NCBI GenBank assembly: GCA_014526335.1 | Contig: JACTAT010000166.1 | Location: 19,905 to 83,904 of the forward strand | DNA: 64,000 bases | Reading direction: 5' to 3' | From: Chrysaora quinquecirrha | Lineage: Eukaryota; Cnidaria; Scyphozoa; Semaeostomeae; Pelagiidae | In this document: piece by piece, positions 45,221-57,372 of the stretch | Layout: every line of letters begins with the position of its first letter | Position numbering within the stretch: the first letter of the stretch is position 1 | Program-made: the position numbers and the translations under genes | The notes under the pieces: generated by a model | What the model was told of the DNA's origin: nothing | Databases searched by the model: none | The model's input: only the letters and a program-made list of their open reading frames with translations

Positions 45221-46728
45221 TGGTCCTTTTTCAAACGATTAGACGAACAGCTTGCAGAAACAGGTGAGGGCTGGCTACTTAAACATTTTGTGCCACAAAA
45301 TAGACTTCAGATTCTTATTCTCCAATGATTAAACTATCATATAATGTTTTTTAGAGTTCCTTATAGCATTGCTTATTGCTGCGCGAGCGAGTATTAGACA
45401 GGGGGGCGTTGACCTTTTTCAAACGATTCGACGAACAGCTTGCAGAAACAGGTGAGGGCTGGCTACTTAAACATTTTGTGCCACAAAATAGACTTCAGAT
45501 TCTTATTCTCCAATGATTAAACTATTATATAATGTTTTTTAGAGTTCCTTATAGCATTGCTTATTGCTGCGCGAGCGAGTATTAGACAGGGGGGCGTTGA
45601 CCTTTTTCAAACGATTCGACGAACAGCTTGCAGAAACAGGTGAGGGCTGGCTACTTAAACATTTTGTGCCACAAAATAGACTTCAGATTCTTATTCTCCA
45701 ATGATTAAACTATTATATAATGTTTTTTAGAGTTCCTTATAGCATTGCTTATTGCTGCGAGCGAGTATTAGACAGGGGGGCGTTGACCTTTTTCAAACGA
45801 TTCGACGAACAGCTTGCAGAAACAGGTGAGGGCTGGCTACTTAAACATTTTGTGCCACAAAATAGACTTCAGATTCTTATTCTCCAATGATTAAACTATC
45901 ATATAATGTTTTTTAGAGTTCCTTATAGCATTGCTTATTGCTGCGCGAGCGAGTATAAGACAGGGGGCGTTGTCCTTTTTCAAACGATTCGACGAACAGC
46001 TTGCAGAAACAGGTGAGGGCTGGCTACTTAAACATTTTGTGCCACAAAATAGACTTCAGATTCTTATTCTCCAATGATTAAACTATCATATAATGTTTTT
46101 TAGAGTTCCTTATAGCATTGCTTATTGCTGCGCGAGCGAGTATAAGACAGGGGGCGTTGTCCTTTTTCAAACGATTCGACGAACAGCTTGCAGAAACAGG
46201 TGAGGGCTGGCTACTGAAACATTTTGTGCCACAAAATAGACTTCAGATTCTTATTCTCCAATGATTAAACTATCATATAATGTTTTTTAGAGTTCCTTAT
46301 AGCATTGCTTATTGCTGCGCGAGCGAGTATAAGACAGGGGGCGTTGACCTTTTTCAAACGATTCGACGAACAGCTTGCAGAAACAGGTGAGGGCTGGCTA
46401 CTTAAACATTTTGTGCCACAAAATAGACTTCAGATTCTTATTTTCCAATGATTAAACTATTATATAATGTTTTTTAGAGTTCCTTATAGCATTGCTTATT
46501 GCTGCGCGAGCGAGTATAAGACAGGGGGCGTTGACCTTTTTCAAACGATTCGACGAACAGCTTGCAGAAACAGGTGAGGGCTGGCTACTTAAACATTTTG
46601 TGCCACAAAATAGACTTCAGATTCTTATTCTCCAATGATTAAACTATCATATAATGTTTTTTAGAGTTCCTTATAGCATTGCTTATTGCTGCGCGAGCGA
46701 GTATAAGACAGGGGGCGTTGTCTTTTTC
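45221..46728 (-). repeat. 187-bp tandem array, right arm of the inverted pair
   Basis: Eight units (landmark 'cattttgtgcc' at 45284, 45472, 45660, 45846, 46033, 46220, 46407, 46594) in reverse complement to 32856-34437. The first three carry 'attagacaggggggcg' where later ones have 'ataagacagggggcg', so blocks of units have been homogenised separately. Confidence 0.92.
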
Positions 46729-46870
46729 GAGGCAATGGTTTGCCGCGCTTATAGCTATTAAGTAAGTGTATTATGATTGAAAATGCCAATGATACATCGA
46801 TATGTACTAAAACAATAATCTTAGTACTTTTATTGGTCTACATATTTGACAAAAAATATTGGTCTACATA

Positions 46871-47195
46871 CACATTTTTTTATAACAACACTGAAATTGA
46901 GAAAGCCCTGCAGTGTTCTTAATTTTTTCGATTCGAAGGCTTAAAATGTTCTTAACATGTTTTTAATTTTCTTTCTTTTAATAAGCTGTTGCTTTTCGAA
47001 TTCGATTATGATTGCTACTAAAAGGGACGCACATGTAAAAATGTCACTTAGTCACAATTATTGAACAGGAGAACAGGACAGCCCAACTTAAGGAATTGAA
47101 TTCTAATTTTTTCTTGCGTCACAAAGCCTTGTTATGTTCTTAGCATTATCTCAACTTTTCAGCCTCTAAAGCCTTATGTTCTTATAATAAAAAAC
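46871..47195. mobile_element. Possible diverged TA-flanked MITE
   Basis: Starts after TA with 'CACATTTTTTTATAACAACA'. Near 47175 a weak inverted counterpart, 'gttcttataataaaaaacacc', follows. Internal 'gttcttaat' and 'aggctt' units recall family A. Ends are poorly conserved. Confidence 0.3.
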
Positions 47196-47692
47196 ACCTG
47201 TAATAACAATTCAAGTAATAAAATTACTAGGGGAACAGAAGTACAAGACCTAAAAAAGCGAAAAAATCTTCCAACAATGTCTATTTTACCATATGTCCTT
47301 TGGGAGAAGTAACAGTGTGGTAGCTACAGACAAACCAGGTTTCTTCGGTTTACGTAGACTCTTCGTGTCTCACATGAGGCAGTTTCAGTTTGGTTGTCAT
47401 AATGTAGGCAGAAAGACCGCGGCAGAGCACAACAAAAGACAACAAAATACTTTTTTTTTAAATACTAATATTTCGGATCGGAGTTCACGAAGTGTTCTAA
47501 AAATCTTGGTGTACTGATATTTCGGAATTCATTTGGTGTTTTCGTGGTCAAGTCTTCATAAGACTTTATGCTTCGCCTTGACTCAAGACCGTCTACACTC
47601 TACATTATTGGTCCTTGAAGCGTACGCATACCGGCACCACGAAGATCGATTCTTCAAGGAGAAGACCAAAGGCCTATAATCAGAAGAAGAAA

Positions 47693-50059
47693 TGTTCAAT
47701 GAAAACGCCAGCACCAAAAATGATTTACATGTTCCAGGAGCTGACAAAAGACTGCCGCCAATGGTTCTGGATGATGATGTTTCACCATCAACTGCTAGTC
47801 CTTATGGATTTGTTAAGTTTTCTTTCTTATTCATTGCAGTTCATGCCCAGTTCATGTTTGCACGTTTCTCATACTTACTTTTATCTGATATTTTTGTCTA
47901 GCAGTGCAGTTTGTGTAGTTGTTATCTTTTAAAATTGCAGATGCTTCAGCTGGCATTGTCTCTGTAGACAACATGGATACAGAATCTGAATCAGCAAATT
48001 CAAGGGAAAAAGTGGTTTGTATCACCGCAAATGCAGTCCAGGATAGAATCCATGTAGCCTACGCCAGGCGTAGTTTCAAAATTGTTATTTGTGCTGAGCT
48101 TTAAAAAAAACAATAGCAAGCATTACCTATTTCCCTGGGAGCCAATGAATCAATTGTTTCTTTGAGACAGACAAAGTTTTCATTTTCATAATCTCTTGCT
48201 TCAAGATTGCATGTATTCTACCCTGGAATTGTTGCTGGAATGCAGTGCACTCATTTTTGGTAACTTCTTATATTACAAACCACACAAGCAACAGACTGCT
48301 TATCTATTAAGTATGTCATGTGTATGGCCTCCATACTTACTATTGTAATTAAATTTGCTATGAGTGTTTTACTATGGTAAAAGGTCAAACTGAACAGAAT
48401 TCGCTATAAGTTGGGGTCAAAATTTACAATAAATGAGTGTATGTGTGTCTTGATAGTGCAACCATCATGTCATTGTATTCTGTCCTAAGATTCCACAGAA
48501 ATCATTTAATCTTTTGGTTTTATATTGAATCAGGGAATCGTTATATTATATTCCTTGGAAAATACCTTACAAGAAATGAACTGTAGTCACTAGGATCGGA
48601 TAGAAGTAAGAGTAACAAACAAGAAGACCTAAACCTTGCTGTAATGCAACCATAGCTGGAATCCAAAGCCCCCTCCTGTTGAGCTATTGACACTATGAGC
48701 AAGCTATGATGCCACATCACTTTAAAATTTTGCCAAGATGTAAAAAACCACAGAATATGTAATGGTGCACTTAAAAACCTTAAACTGAATATTTTAGGTT
48801 AGTGAGGATATAAAGGATATCTACTTGGTCAAGATTTTGCAGGAGAAAGCTTTTATGGTTATTGGTGAGAGGGCAAATACGTTTCTTATTAAAGACTTGG
48901 ACATAGAGCGCAAGCATCTTAAGGTAATTTTACTGCATTTTTTGGTTACCAAACATAAAGGGCAAAATGAATCATCTGTGACATGCATAATAATCAATTT
49001 TTCCAGCAAGTTTATCACTCTTTGCAATATTTCTAATTGTAGATTCATAGCTTTCAGATCATTGAAAGGAAAGTAGTTTCTTTCAAAACGGAAAAGAGTG
49101 GCTGTTGAGCTGTTCTTGCAATGTAAATTTAACAAAGTACATCAGTGCCTTAGGAGACAAAGTTGATATTGATTCTGAAGGTAAGTGCTTCACAGTACTA
49201 GAGTTTATTTTTGTCATAGAGGCAAGCCTATTGTCCTTTTTTTTCAAAAGATTTGCCCCTCTCACCCCCTTCCCCACTTCTCTTAAAACATGTCACAATT
49301 CTTATTGGTACATATCCTTTTAGAACTGAAGAAAATTATGAAATCAAAGTTTCATGAATGCTTGCATCTTACGGTCTGTTATCAACTAGTAGCTGCCTTC
49401 GATTCAGTTAATAATGTGGACCCTTTTCTTGGTGCAAAAGGTTTGAATTACTACTTTGAAATACACAATTGCTATAAGGAACTGGCAAGGGAATGACAAC
49501 AAACTATAGATTACATTATCTTTTGTCATAACCTTACAATATATTACAAGCATGTGCTGCAACAAGTGGTTCTTTGTTGATTAGCTCTAATAAAACTTTT
49601 ATTTAAGGTATAACAAAAACATTTAAAAGACATCTTTGTGTGCCCTTCCTGTAATTTCTGATTTGCCAATGATTTCACGTTTTTCAAACAATGCTTTGTT
49701 GTTAAGTCTTCTTTTTACCAACATTTTGTTCAGCTGGCCCAATCAAAACATCCACTATCGTTATTGAGTATCTTTATCAACTCTTTTTACAAAATGCAGG
49801 AAACTTTGACATATGCAGAGATACATCAACAGGGGATGGAAATGTTGTTTACGATAGAGAAGTTCGAGATTCAGAAATAAAATAAGTTGGGAGGCATTAT
49901 GAATTGCCAGTCGAAGTAGACTTCATTCTGGGATAGTGGTTAGCCGAAATAGAAAGAGTTGACTGTATAGGTATGAAGTTGAGGTAAACTCAACAGTCTC
50001 ATTTATATTTATCTTGCTTTTTTTTACAGAATCCAGTTATGAACATGGTTATGGTCAGG
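47693..50059 (+). CDS. Probable 5' exons of the KDZ transposase gene
   Basis: Several exon-like stretches lie in order before the well-supported exons. 47693-47817 encodes an acidic segment starting MFNENAST, with a GTTAAG donor. 47941-48073 follows an ATTGCAG acceptor (Asp/Ser-rich). 48799-48922 lies between TTTTAG and AAG|GTAATT and encodes a helical segment. 49071-49182 contains 'WLLSCSCNVN', the first half of a SWIM-type CxC...CxH zinc finger, before GTAAGT. 50030-50059 lies between TTTTACAG and CAG|GTAAGG. Phases do not all join cleanly, so some exons may be missing or miscalled. Confidence 0.45.
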
Positions 50060-50500
50060 TAAGGAAAATTTTCTAAAAACCACTCAAATCTCCCTTTAAG
50101 GATCAAGGTAAAACTTCTATCTACTTAAATTTTTGCAGTGACCTCCTCCCCCCTTCATGATTGAGATACCTTAGTTTCATTGAAAATTGCACTGCTTACC
50201 ATACTCTTACCATACTTCTGGAAGTCTGTTTCTTTTCAAAAAATGCATGATAACTTTTGTGTTTGTTTGCGTTGGTTAAGGCTGTCTTAGAGTTACCGGA
50301 GATAATTAGTTGTTTTTTAGATGTATGTCCGTGTACATGGTTGTTCTTTGTTTGATTTACAATGAAGTTGATTTAAAAGATTCGAAATTCATAATATGCA
50401 AGTGTCTGTGGCTACCATATACCTAAGCCTTATATTGGTTCTATAACCACCAGCTTTTTCAGATTACGAGATTTTCTTTCAGAATCTTCCTGAAATTCAG

Positions 50501-53500
50501 GAGGTAGCATCTTCAGAGCAAAACTGATCGTGATAAAACCACCTGATGGAACTTACGCAGTTGTTGGGTTTGATCGGAAAGGTTTCATCTGTCACAGATG
50601 CGAATTTGCTAGGCATTCCTGCAGTCATATCACCTCTCTAGCGATATACATAAAGGAGAAAGAAGAAAGCCTTCCAGATTTCATTGTCGATATGATGGCT
50701 GCAAAGGCAGAATTACAGCAATCAGAGATAAGCAGTAGATTCCCTAGGACAATGTCAACACAGAAGATATCATGGGTTACGACTCCTAAACAGAGGAAAA
50801 TTTACGAGTTGACGAAACGAACCCTGGAAAATGTTTTACCTGATGGTACGATGGCACTGATCCCTAATAATGATCCTTGTTCCCAATGTGGTGGAGAAAT
50901 GTCAGATTTAGTGCAAAGTGGATCCGGTGGTAAACGACTTTTTTTGTGGGCAAGCGTTGTTTTCGTCACAGGTAAACATAACCAGAGCATATATTTGCAA
51001 ATTTTCTCTTCTTCCATAATCTTTGCTGTGTTTTTCCTGTTTTCTTTTGCAGAGATTTTGCTGTCAAATCAATCATAAGGAAAGTCACTACACTCTATTC
51101 AAAAGAATAATAGTAGTAGTATTTGTAACTTTCTGCCCAGCTGTCTGTTGGTGATTTGCTAGAAAGCAGGAGCACAACTGAACGCGAAATATGTAAAATA
51201 TGTGAAATAATTTCTTATTGCCTTTTTTTCAGTATTTACAAGACAGTGTTCAAGTTGTCGATTCGAAAGGACTTACTGTGGGACTGAAGATGGAATACTA
51301 AACATGGGCGTTTTTCTTGTTGGTCACGATGCGTTGAGAGATTATTTGAATCTCTTTTTGACTGGTAACAGGTGATTACTTTAATTTGTCTTTTTATATT
51401 GTTTGTGTTGTTTGGTAGGGATTGAATTTGTAATAATTATTGCTGAAAGCCGCAGGATTGAGATGATTATGTAATCACGTTGTTTCTTAACTGATTCAGT
51501 TGCAGTCTTGCTGGGTTTCATGAGAAATGGAAGTTGAACTACGCAGCCACTGGGTTTACACAAGAATTGATGATGAATTACCAACAGTTTAGATTTGCCT
51601 GGTATTCGTACTTGAGCTTGCTCGACATCGATTATGAAGATGGTTTTAAATGTGATATCTGCGGCAATTTTCCTGATGTGCTTACCTGTGATGCAACAAC
51701 TCTTGGATTCAAAAGAGTATTTGCACCAACTGAATTAAATATCACTGGAGAGCCAACAGAGGATATGCTTTCTGGAAGATAAGTAGCCCCATAGTTTTAG
51801 ATAGATCATTCTGCGTTGAAACCCGTGGTTGTGTAGGAATGAGAATCTTTATTGTTTTTTTCTGTATCCGTTTACTCTTGTGTGTTGTGTTTTTATTTTT
51901 CAGGGCAATCCTGTTATCCATAAAATAAGTTTATGATGCTTTTTCTTCACTAGCTTTAAATCAAGGACGCTGCTGACCAAGAAAGAACTTCGGAATCTTT
52001 TACAACAATTTGCTGATCGTATAAAATTGGATAACATAGCGAAACTGAAAATCCTGCTAGAACAAGACTGTCCATCGCTTGCAAAATTTTTAGACTGGTG
52101 TTATGTGATTTTTGAGAGGGCCGATTTGTTTCCACCATCCGTTATGAAATTTCTCAAATGCATGAGCTCAGTATCCCCAGTATCATCCTACTTCCCCTCT
52201 TCTGATTTAATACAACATGTAATGGAAGAAATGGAAATTGGATACAATATCCAGAAAAATCCCGAAACGCTGCATTGTTTGCAAAATGAGGCACCGATTT
52301 TGTTTGCCGTTCTTACAGATCTCCCTGTTGAGGAACCTTTGCTAAGACTTTTTAAGTGTCTCAAAACAAAAGTAAAAGATACCTTTCGCCAAGATGCACA
52401 TGCACTCAAAACAGTATCTCGAAGTACCTCGGGTAACCGTTTCTCTTACCTGCCGAATTGGCCAGTCATTAATGAGCGAGGCGCTTACAAGCAGGACCTA
52501 ATCAAGTCCAACAAGAAAAAAGATTTGGAATGTACCAAGGATTATCGCGGACACCCAACTTTGATGCCTGGTATATTTACGTTATATTGTAAACACGGTG
52601 AGAAATGAACCAATGTATGCATAATTTCCATTTCTTTACAAAGTGTTGCGAGCATGGTGAACAATGAAGCATGCATCATTTCCTTCCCAATGCTGTTAGA
52701 AGTCACTAGTGTCATTAGCTGGATGATACTCAAAATTTATGATACAATAGTTTCGTTACACTGATTCTTCTATTCTGTATTTTGTAGTCGTTACAATTTG
52801 TCAGGTGTCTTTCATTTTTTAGAAAAATTACTGAACAGTGAATGGTGTGATTGTATTTAATCAAGTTCTGCCGTTTAAGCACAGTGTACTTAAATGTCCA
52901 TATCTGTTTCTTTCATTGACAGATATTTGCTATGGCTTCGATGTATTGGATTCCCAAGAATCTCCAAATGTGCCGTTTACTATATTTCGAACAAGATTCC
53001 CGAGAGGTGTGTTATTTTACAATTCTACTTATTATGTTTGTCTTACTCATTTTAACCCCATTACCTGTTAACGATTTCCCGATGCCTCTCTGCGAATGTA
53101 TTCTGTTCTCTTCACTCTATTATGGTGATTGTTCTAGAAGCTTAATAAATGTTTTTTTTTCAGCTCCAGTCACAATCATTTATGACAATTCCTGCAACCT
53201 TCACGCCTACTGTCTCAATCGTGACCCTGGTTTTTTTAAACAAACAACTTTCCTGGTCGATCGTTTCCACTGGAAGAATCATAAAGGTTAGTAGAATGGC
53301 TTATGAAGTACCAGTGTGTGGCAAGAAAAGTCAGCAGCTATTCTTTGCGAGGTAGATGTGAAGGTTCTATGTGTCCCTTTTGCAGAACAAATCCATATAC
53401 TGCAACCGTGGTTTACCAGCTGCTCTTTCTCTAGATAAAGCATGTTTCTTTGCATGCTTCCATCCTCTATACGGTGGACGCAGCCTAGCGAGTGCAATCT

Positions 53501-54073
53501 CCGTTGCCTGAGCAGAACGAACATATTGGGAAAGCAAGTGCGAGATAGGAACTCTGACTTGCAATGTTGCAATGTTACTCGTAAAATTTCAACTAAGTAT
53601 TTGGTATTTTCGAGTTAGGCTTTATTACACAGCCAAAGGAATGTTATTTCCATTTTTTCATTCTCTACAAAAATATTGAAATTAATATTCTGCAGCAAGA
53701 CAGAACAACTGTATGTATAACAGTGTTTTCCTCTTTACTTCTGTCGTATCTTTGTGTACGATGAATGATCCGGGGCAGGAAGTTAGCTTATAACTATCTT
53801 TATTAGATTAGCCATAGATAAGAAATTCATAGTCAACAGATGGATTATGCATAGGTCAACTTTTTTCTTTCAGCTTGTGCAGATAGTTACCATCTTTCTC
53901 TCTATCCACAATACGCGGGGCTGAATAGCCAGATAAATGAGCAGAGAAATGCAAGATTGAAGCGTGTTAAAGCACAACTGAGCTACATGAATCCAACGAA
54001 TTTCGTTAATGCAGCTAAGCTCATACTATGGTACTGCAACGTGAAAGCAAAAGCAAAGAAAGCATCATCGTAG
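50501..54073 (+). CDS. KDZ-family (Zisupton-type) DNA transposase, multi-exon
   Basis: Exons 50501-50971, 51233-51371, 51500-51778, 51954-52597, 52923-53006, 53164-53286 and 53874-54073 join in phase. The first carries 'HSCSH' (SWIM-like half) and CSQCGG. The second has 'CSSCRFERTYCG', a cysteine cluster found with KDZ transposases. The third has 'LTCDATTLGF', the first catalytic Asp. Exons at 52923 and 53164 carry 'YGFDVLDSQESP' and 'IIYDNSCNLHAYC' (second Asp), then 'DRFHWKNH'. The last has 'NSQINEQRN' (catalytic Glu) and 'QLSYMNPTNF'. This order is diagnostic of Kyakuja-Dileera-Zisupton transposases. All introns are GT-AG except that the donor after 51778 reads ATAAGT in place of GTAAGT, which may disable this copy. 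Upstream exons are listed separately. Confidence 0.87.
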
Positions 54074-54384
54074 AACTTTATTACAGGACAGCATTGACAA
54101 ATTAAAACTTTACTTTTTGCATTCAGTCTAAATATCCTGTCTTCTTTTTGCAACGCTGCTATTGCTATTATCGGTGATATCCAATAATGCTTCTCTAATG
54201 GTATTTAATGGCAAGAATGGATACGACGAGCTTCCTAATGTGTGCAAGGTAGGTTCTGTGTGATTTGAGGTTGAACATTCTTCACCTCTCCGTGGCACTT
54301 GGGTAAATACCTCTCGATATGTATGCATAAAGTATATTTTTATATTGACATGCAGTACTTAACCTTTAGCTGAAAAATGTGCAT

Positions 54385-54535
54385 GTAAAGCAGTCCATGA
54401 TATGTTGATTGCTATTAGTTAATTAGTTAGTAGTTATATCTTTTGCTCATTACTCTACATGATATTGAGGTTGAAAAAGAGTTGTCTTCTTTGTGTCACT
54501 CTTCATTTTCATAAATCTGAGCAACTGGGAGTTCG
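54385..54535 (+). repeat. Left arm of a 150-bp inverted repeat
   Basis: Matches 57219-57372 in reverse complement with few differences, e.g. 'ttagttaattagttagtag' and 'aaagagttgtcttctttgtg'. It lies about 310 bp after the KDZ stop codon. Confidence 0.88.
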
Positions 54536-57218
54536 TTTGAAGGAAATTATCCTAAAATACGTGAAGGTAAGTGTATGCATTGGAAACTAGAAGTACCCCC
54601 GTGCTTCACGTATCTTATGTCAATGCTTCTATGGCACAGTAGTGGAAACAAAACCTTTTAAAATCACTTTTGAATTTGTAAAGCCCAAGAGAGTTCAGAT
54701 AGAAAATGTTATACGTTGTTGTTTTCATCAGGTAGATGGGACCACCTGCACCCTAATTTTTAGAATAATATGGCTCCGTTTTTCTCAATATTTGGCTGTT
54801 AGCTCTTATAGAAAGCTAACATTGACAGAAGAAATGACTACTTATGTTGTGTTCTACTTCTATGATGGTTCTTTTTACGTTTTACTAACAAAGTTAAAAG
54901 GTATTTGGATGAGTCACAGAGCAGGTAACGTACTTAGTACTTAGGCTTAATATACTAAGATGAAAGAATTTTCTCCGACAAACTGGAAATACATTCTATA
55001 AGTGTCAGTTTGCTTTTATAATCAAATTGGAAATTTGCAAGTTTGCTTTGGGAATGGCGTGAAATAACACGTTTCCAGGGGAGAATGGCAAATTAAGGCC
55101 TTTCAACTTACATATTCTTTCGCTTGCACCCCCTCCTCAAAGATAAGATGGTTGTCTAAATAGTCTTACGAAGCAAGTAATCTTACCGTATGTCCTACAA
55201 TATGCCCTGCAACAGATAAGAGAATGTGACATGAGGTTTGAGGTAGCTCATTGTCAAGCATGATGTCTTTTTAGTCTTTCAAACCTAGTGAATTGGAGAA
55301 AATCTCATATACCTATATAAAGCAAAAGTGTGTATTGATATCCCCAATAAGTCCACTTCAATCCCTGAATGGTATTTGACCCAGAAATTGCAGGGGTGTG
55401 CCCCCGAGTTTTTACAAATTTACCCACCTCTAAGGTACCGTTTTTCACATTTATCATTTTCATACTAAATCGTAAGAAAATGTTATTCTACAAACACTTC
55501 TAAGGTGTTTTTAGGCATAAATTGGACCCTGTTGTAGGGAATTTAGGAAGAGACATCCAACCATAAGAGGGTTACATACCCTTTCGCCTACATAAGAGAG
55601 TACCCCCGGAATTCAATATGCATAAATTAGGTCAATATCACTAAAACCCCGAAAAAGTTCCCTATTTCAACACTCTGGTCTGTCAACCCAGTGAATAAGT
55701 GAAAATCTGCGACTTCTAATGGAAAAGTGTGTTCATAGTCAACAAGAACTACGACAATCCGCATGCAATCAGTAAATCCCCGAATATTTACCGTTTTTCT
55801 CGGGAGGGGGAGGGTACATAATACAATTTTGGTACGGGTATGTGCCGCCCATTTGGGTGGGTTTTTTGAATCTGAATTTCTCTTAACATGTGTATGAGTT
55901 CAACCAAAACCTCATAAGAGGGTGGGAATATGAGGAAGACTCGAAAATATTACTTTATTTTTGTCAGATGTGCCAAAACCGCGTCGAATGCGTTCGCAGT
56001 ACGTTTTCAAGTAATCATATGGCTTGGAAAGTCTTATTCCGCTTATTATTACTCATGATCTGTGTTCTAAATTATATACATCTTAAGTAGATGGATCTGC
56101 AAAATTTGGGCATCCCATCAAACTATAGGTCATTCCCCCACGGGCCGTTTTTTAAATTTGTCAGTCCCTCAGCAAAGTAAATAAGCGACATTCTTCAACT
56201 CTAATGCTAAAGTCTGGGGATACCCTGATAAAAACTACGTCAATTCAATCTAATTTGGTGGAAATCAGTAAAATTTATCTACGCTTAACTTCTTAGTCCC
56301 AAATAAGAACATCGCTGACCATTAAATGTAATTTAAATTAAAAAATTTCAGTAATTTTTCACAGTGCCTTTCCTTCAGATAATACCAAATATTTATTCTA
56401 GGTGAACTTAAGCTCAATATATATTGAATTTCCTGAAGTGTTTGGTATTTGTACCCCAGGGGGGTACTCATTAACTTTCAATACGGGGGGTCCATGCCAC
56501 TATTTCCTTGCAGACCCCCAAATATTGAGTTTAATGTTTTGGAGACCCCAAATATTGATATCTATTTTTGGGCACCTAAAATGTTTTCTCGGGTTTAGCC
56601 ATCAGTTTCATGACAATTTACAATTTATAAGCTCTTGGCAGTTGGATGGGTCATTGTAATGAATCGCACCAAGTCGCAACATTCTTCCTTCAGATTTGTG
56701 GACCCCAAATATTGAATTTTTTCCATGTTATAATTCACAGACCCCAAATATTGAATAAGCTTAAGATTCCGGACCCCAAATATTGGCATGGACCCCCCCG
56801 TATTGAAAGTTAATGAGTACCCCCCTGGGGTTTGTACCTTTTTCCGGATAAATGAAAAAGGTATGAAATTGGGGTATGAAATTTTTGACCAGTTTTTCAG
56901 TGGGGTATCATATTTTTTTAGAGAAAATGGAAAGGGATGTGAAAACTATCAACCGCTTTAGGAAATCCCACCCACCCCGGTACCCAGAGTTATAAATGAC
57001 TGACCCCTTACTTATTTGCATTAAAACACCAGTCGCTTTTGCTTCTATAAGCTTGCACTACAGAAAAGAGAGGGAGTGGTACCGTGTCATTATGGGCACT
57101 TTTATGGTCATTTTATTAAGTCATACTACTGATGGTGTTATAAAGTCACGTTCTGGTCGATTTCACTTACCTGTACATTTTTTACGTATTCAACCTGGAG
57201 AATTGCCCTTCAAGCGCT
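54536..57218. other. Sequence between the 150-bp inverted repeats
   Basis: About 2.7 kb. ORFs at 54642-54944 and 56996-57220 have ordinary composition but no recognised domain. The part 55370-56990 looks like a 'GGGTGTGCCCCC'/'ACCCCGGTACCC' MITE with a second MITE (56456-56830) inserted in it. No transposase is visible inside. Confidence 0.45.
56456..56830. mobile_element. MITE with 'CCAGGGGGGTACTCATTAAC' ends and TTTGTACC duplication
   Basis: Near-perfect terminal inverted repeats of about 45 bp: 'ccaggggggtactcattaac' against 'gttaatgagtacccccctgg'. TTTGTACC occurs on both sides (56448-56455 and 56831-56838), though the C-rich ends leave the duplication length at 6-8 bp. The interior repeats 'gaccccaaatattga' four times. 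Non-coding. Confidence 0.88.
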
Positions 57219-57372
57219 GAACTACCAGTTGCTCAGATTTATGAACATGAAGAGTGACACAAAGAAGACAACTCTTTTTCAACCTCAATATCATGTAGAG
57301 TAATGAGCAAAAGATATAACTACTAACTAATTAACTAATAGCAATCACTATAGCATGGACTGCTTTACAATC
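57219..57372 (-). repeat. Right arm of the 150-bp inverted repeat
   Basis: Reverse complement of 54385-54535. It ends in 'ggactgctttacaatc', matching 'gtaaagcagtcc' at the outer edge of the left arm. Confidence 0.88.

Larger units (their letters stand above)
32856..46728. mobile_element. Candidate Foldback-like giant Mutator (MULE) transposon
   Basis: Inverted arrays of the same 187-bp repeat bracket 10.8 kb whose main content is a PHD/MULE-type transposase/USP gene. Foldback elements of Drosophila (FB-NOF, MULE superfamily) likewise have terminal inverted repeats made of tandem units. Exact termini and target duplications could not be found: the two arrays end in different phases. The outer boundaries are therefore approximate, and independent arrays flanking a transposase by chance cannot be excluded. 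Confidence 0.6.
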
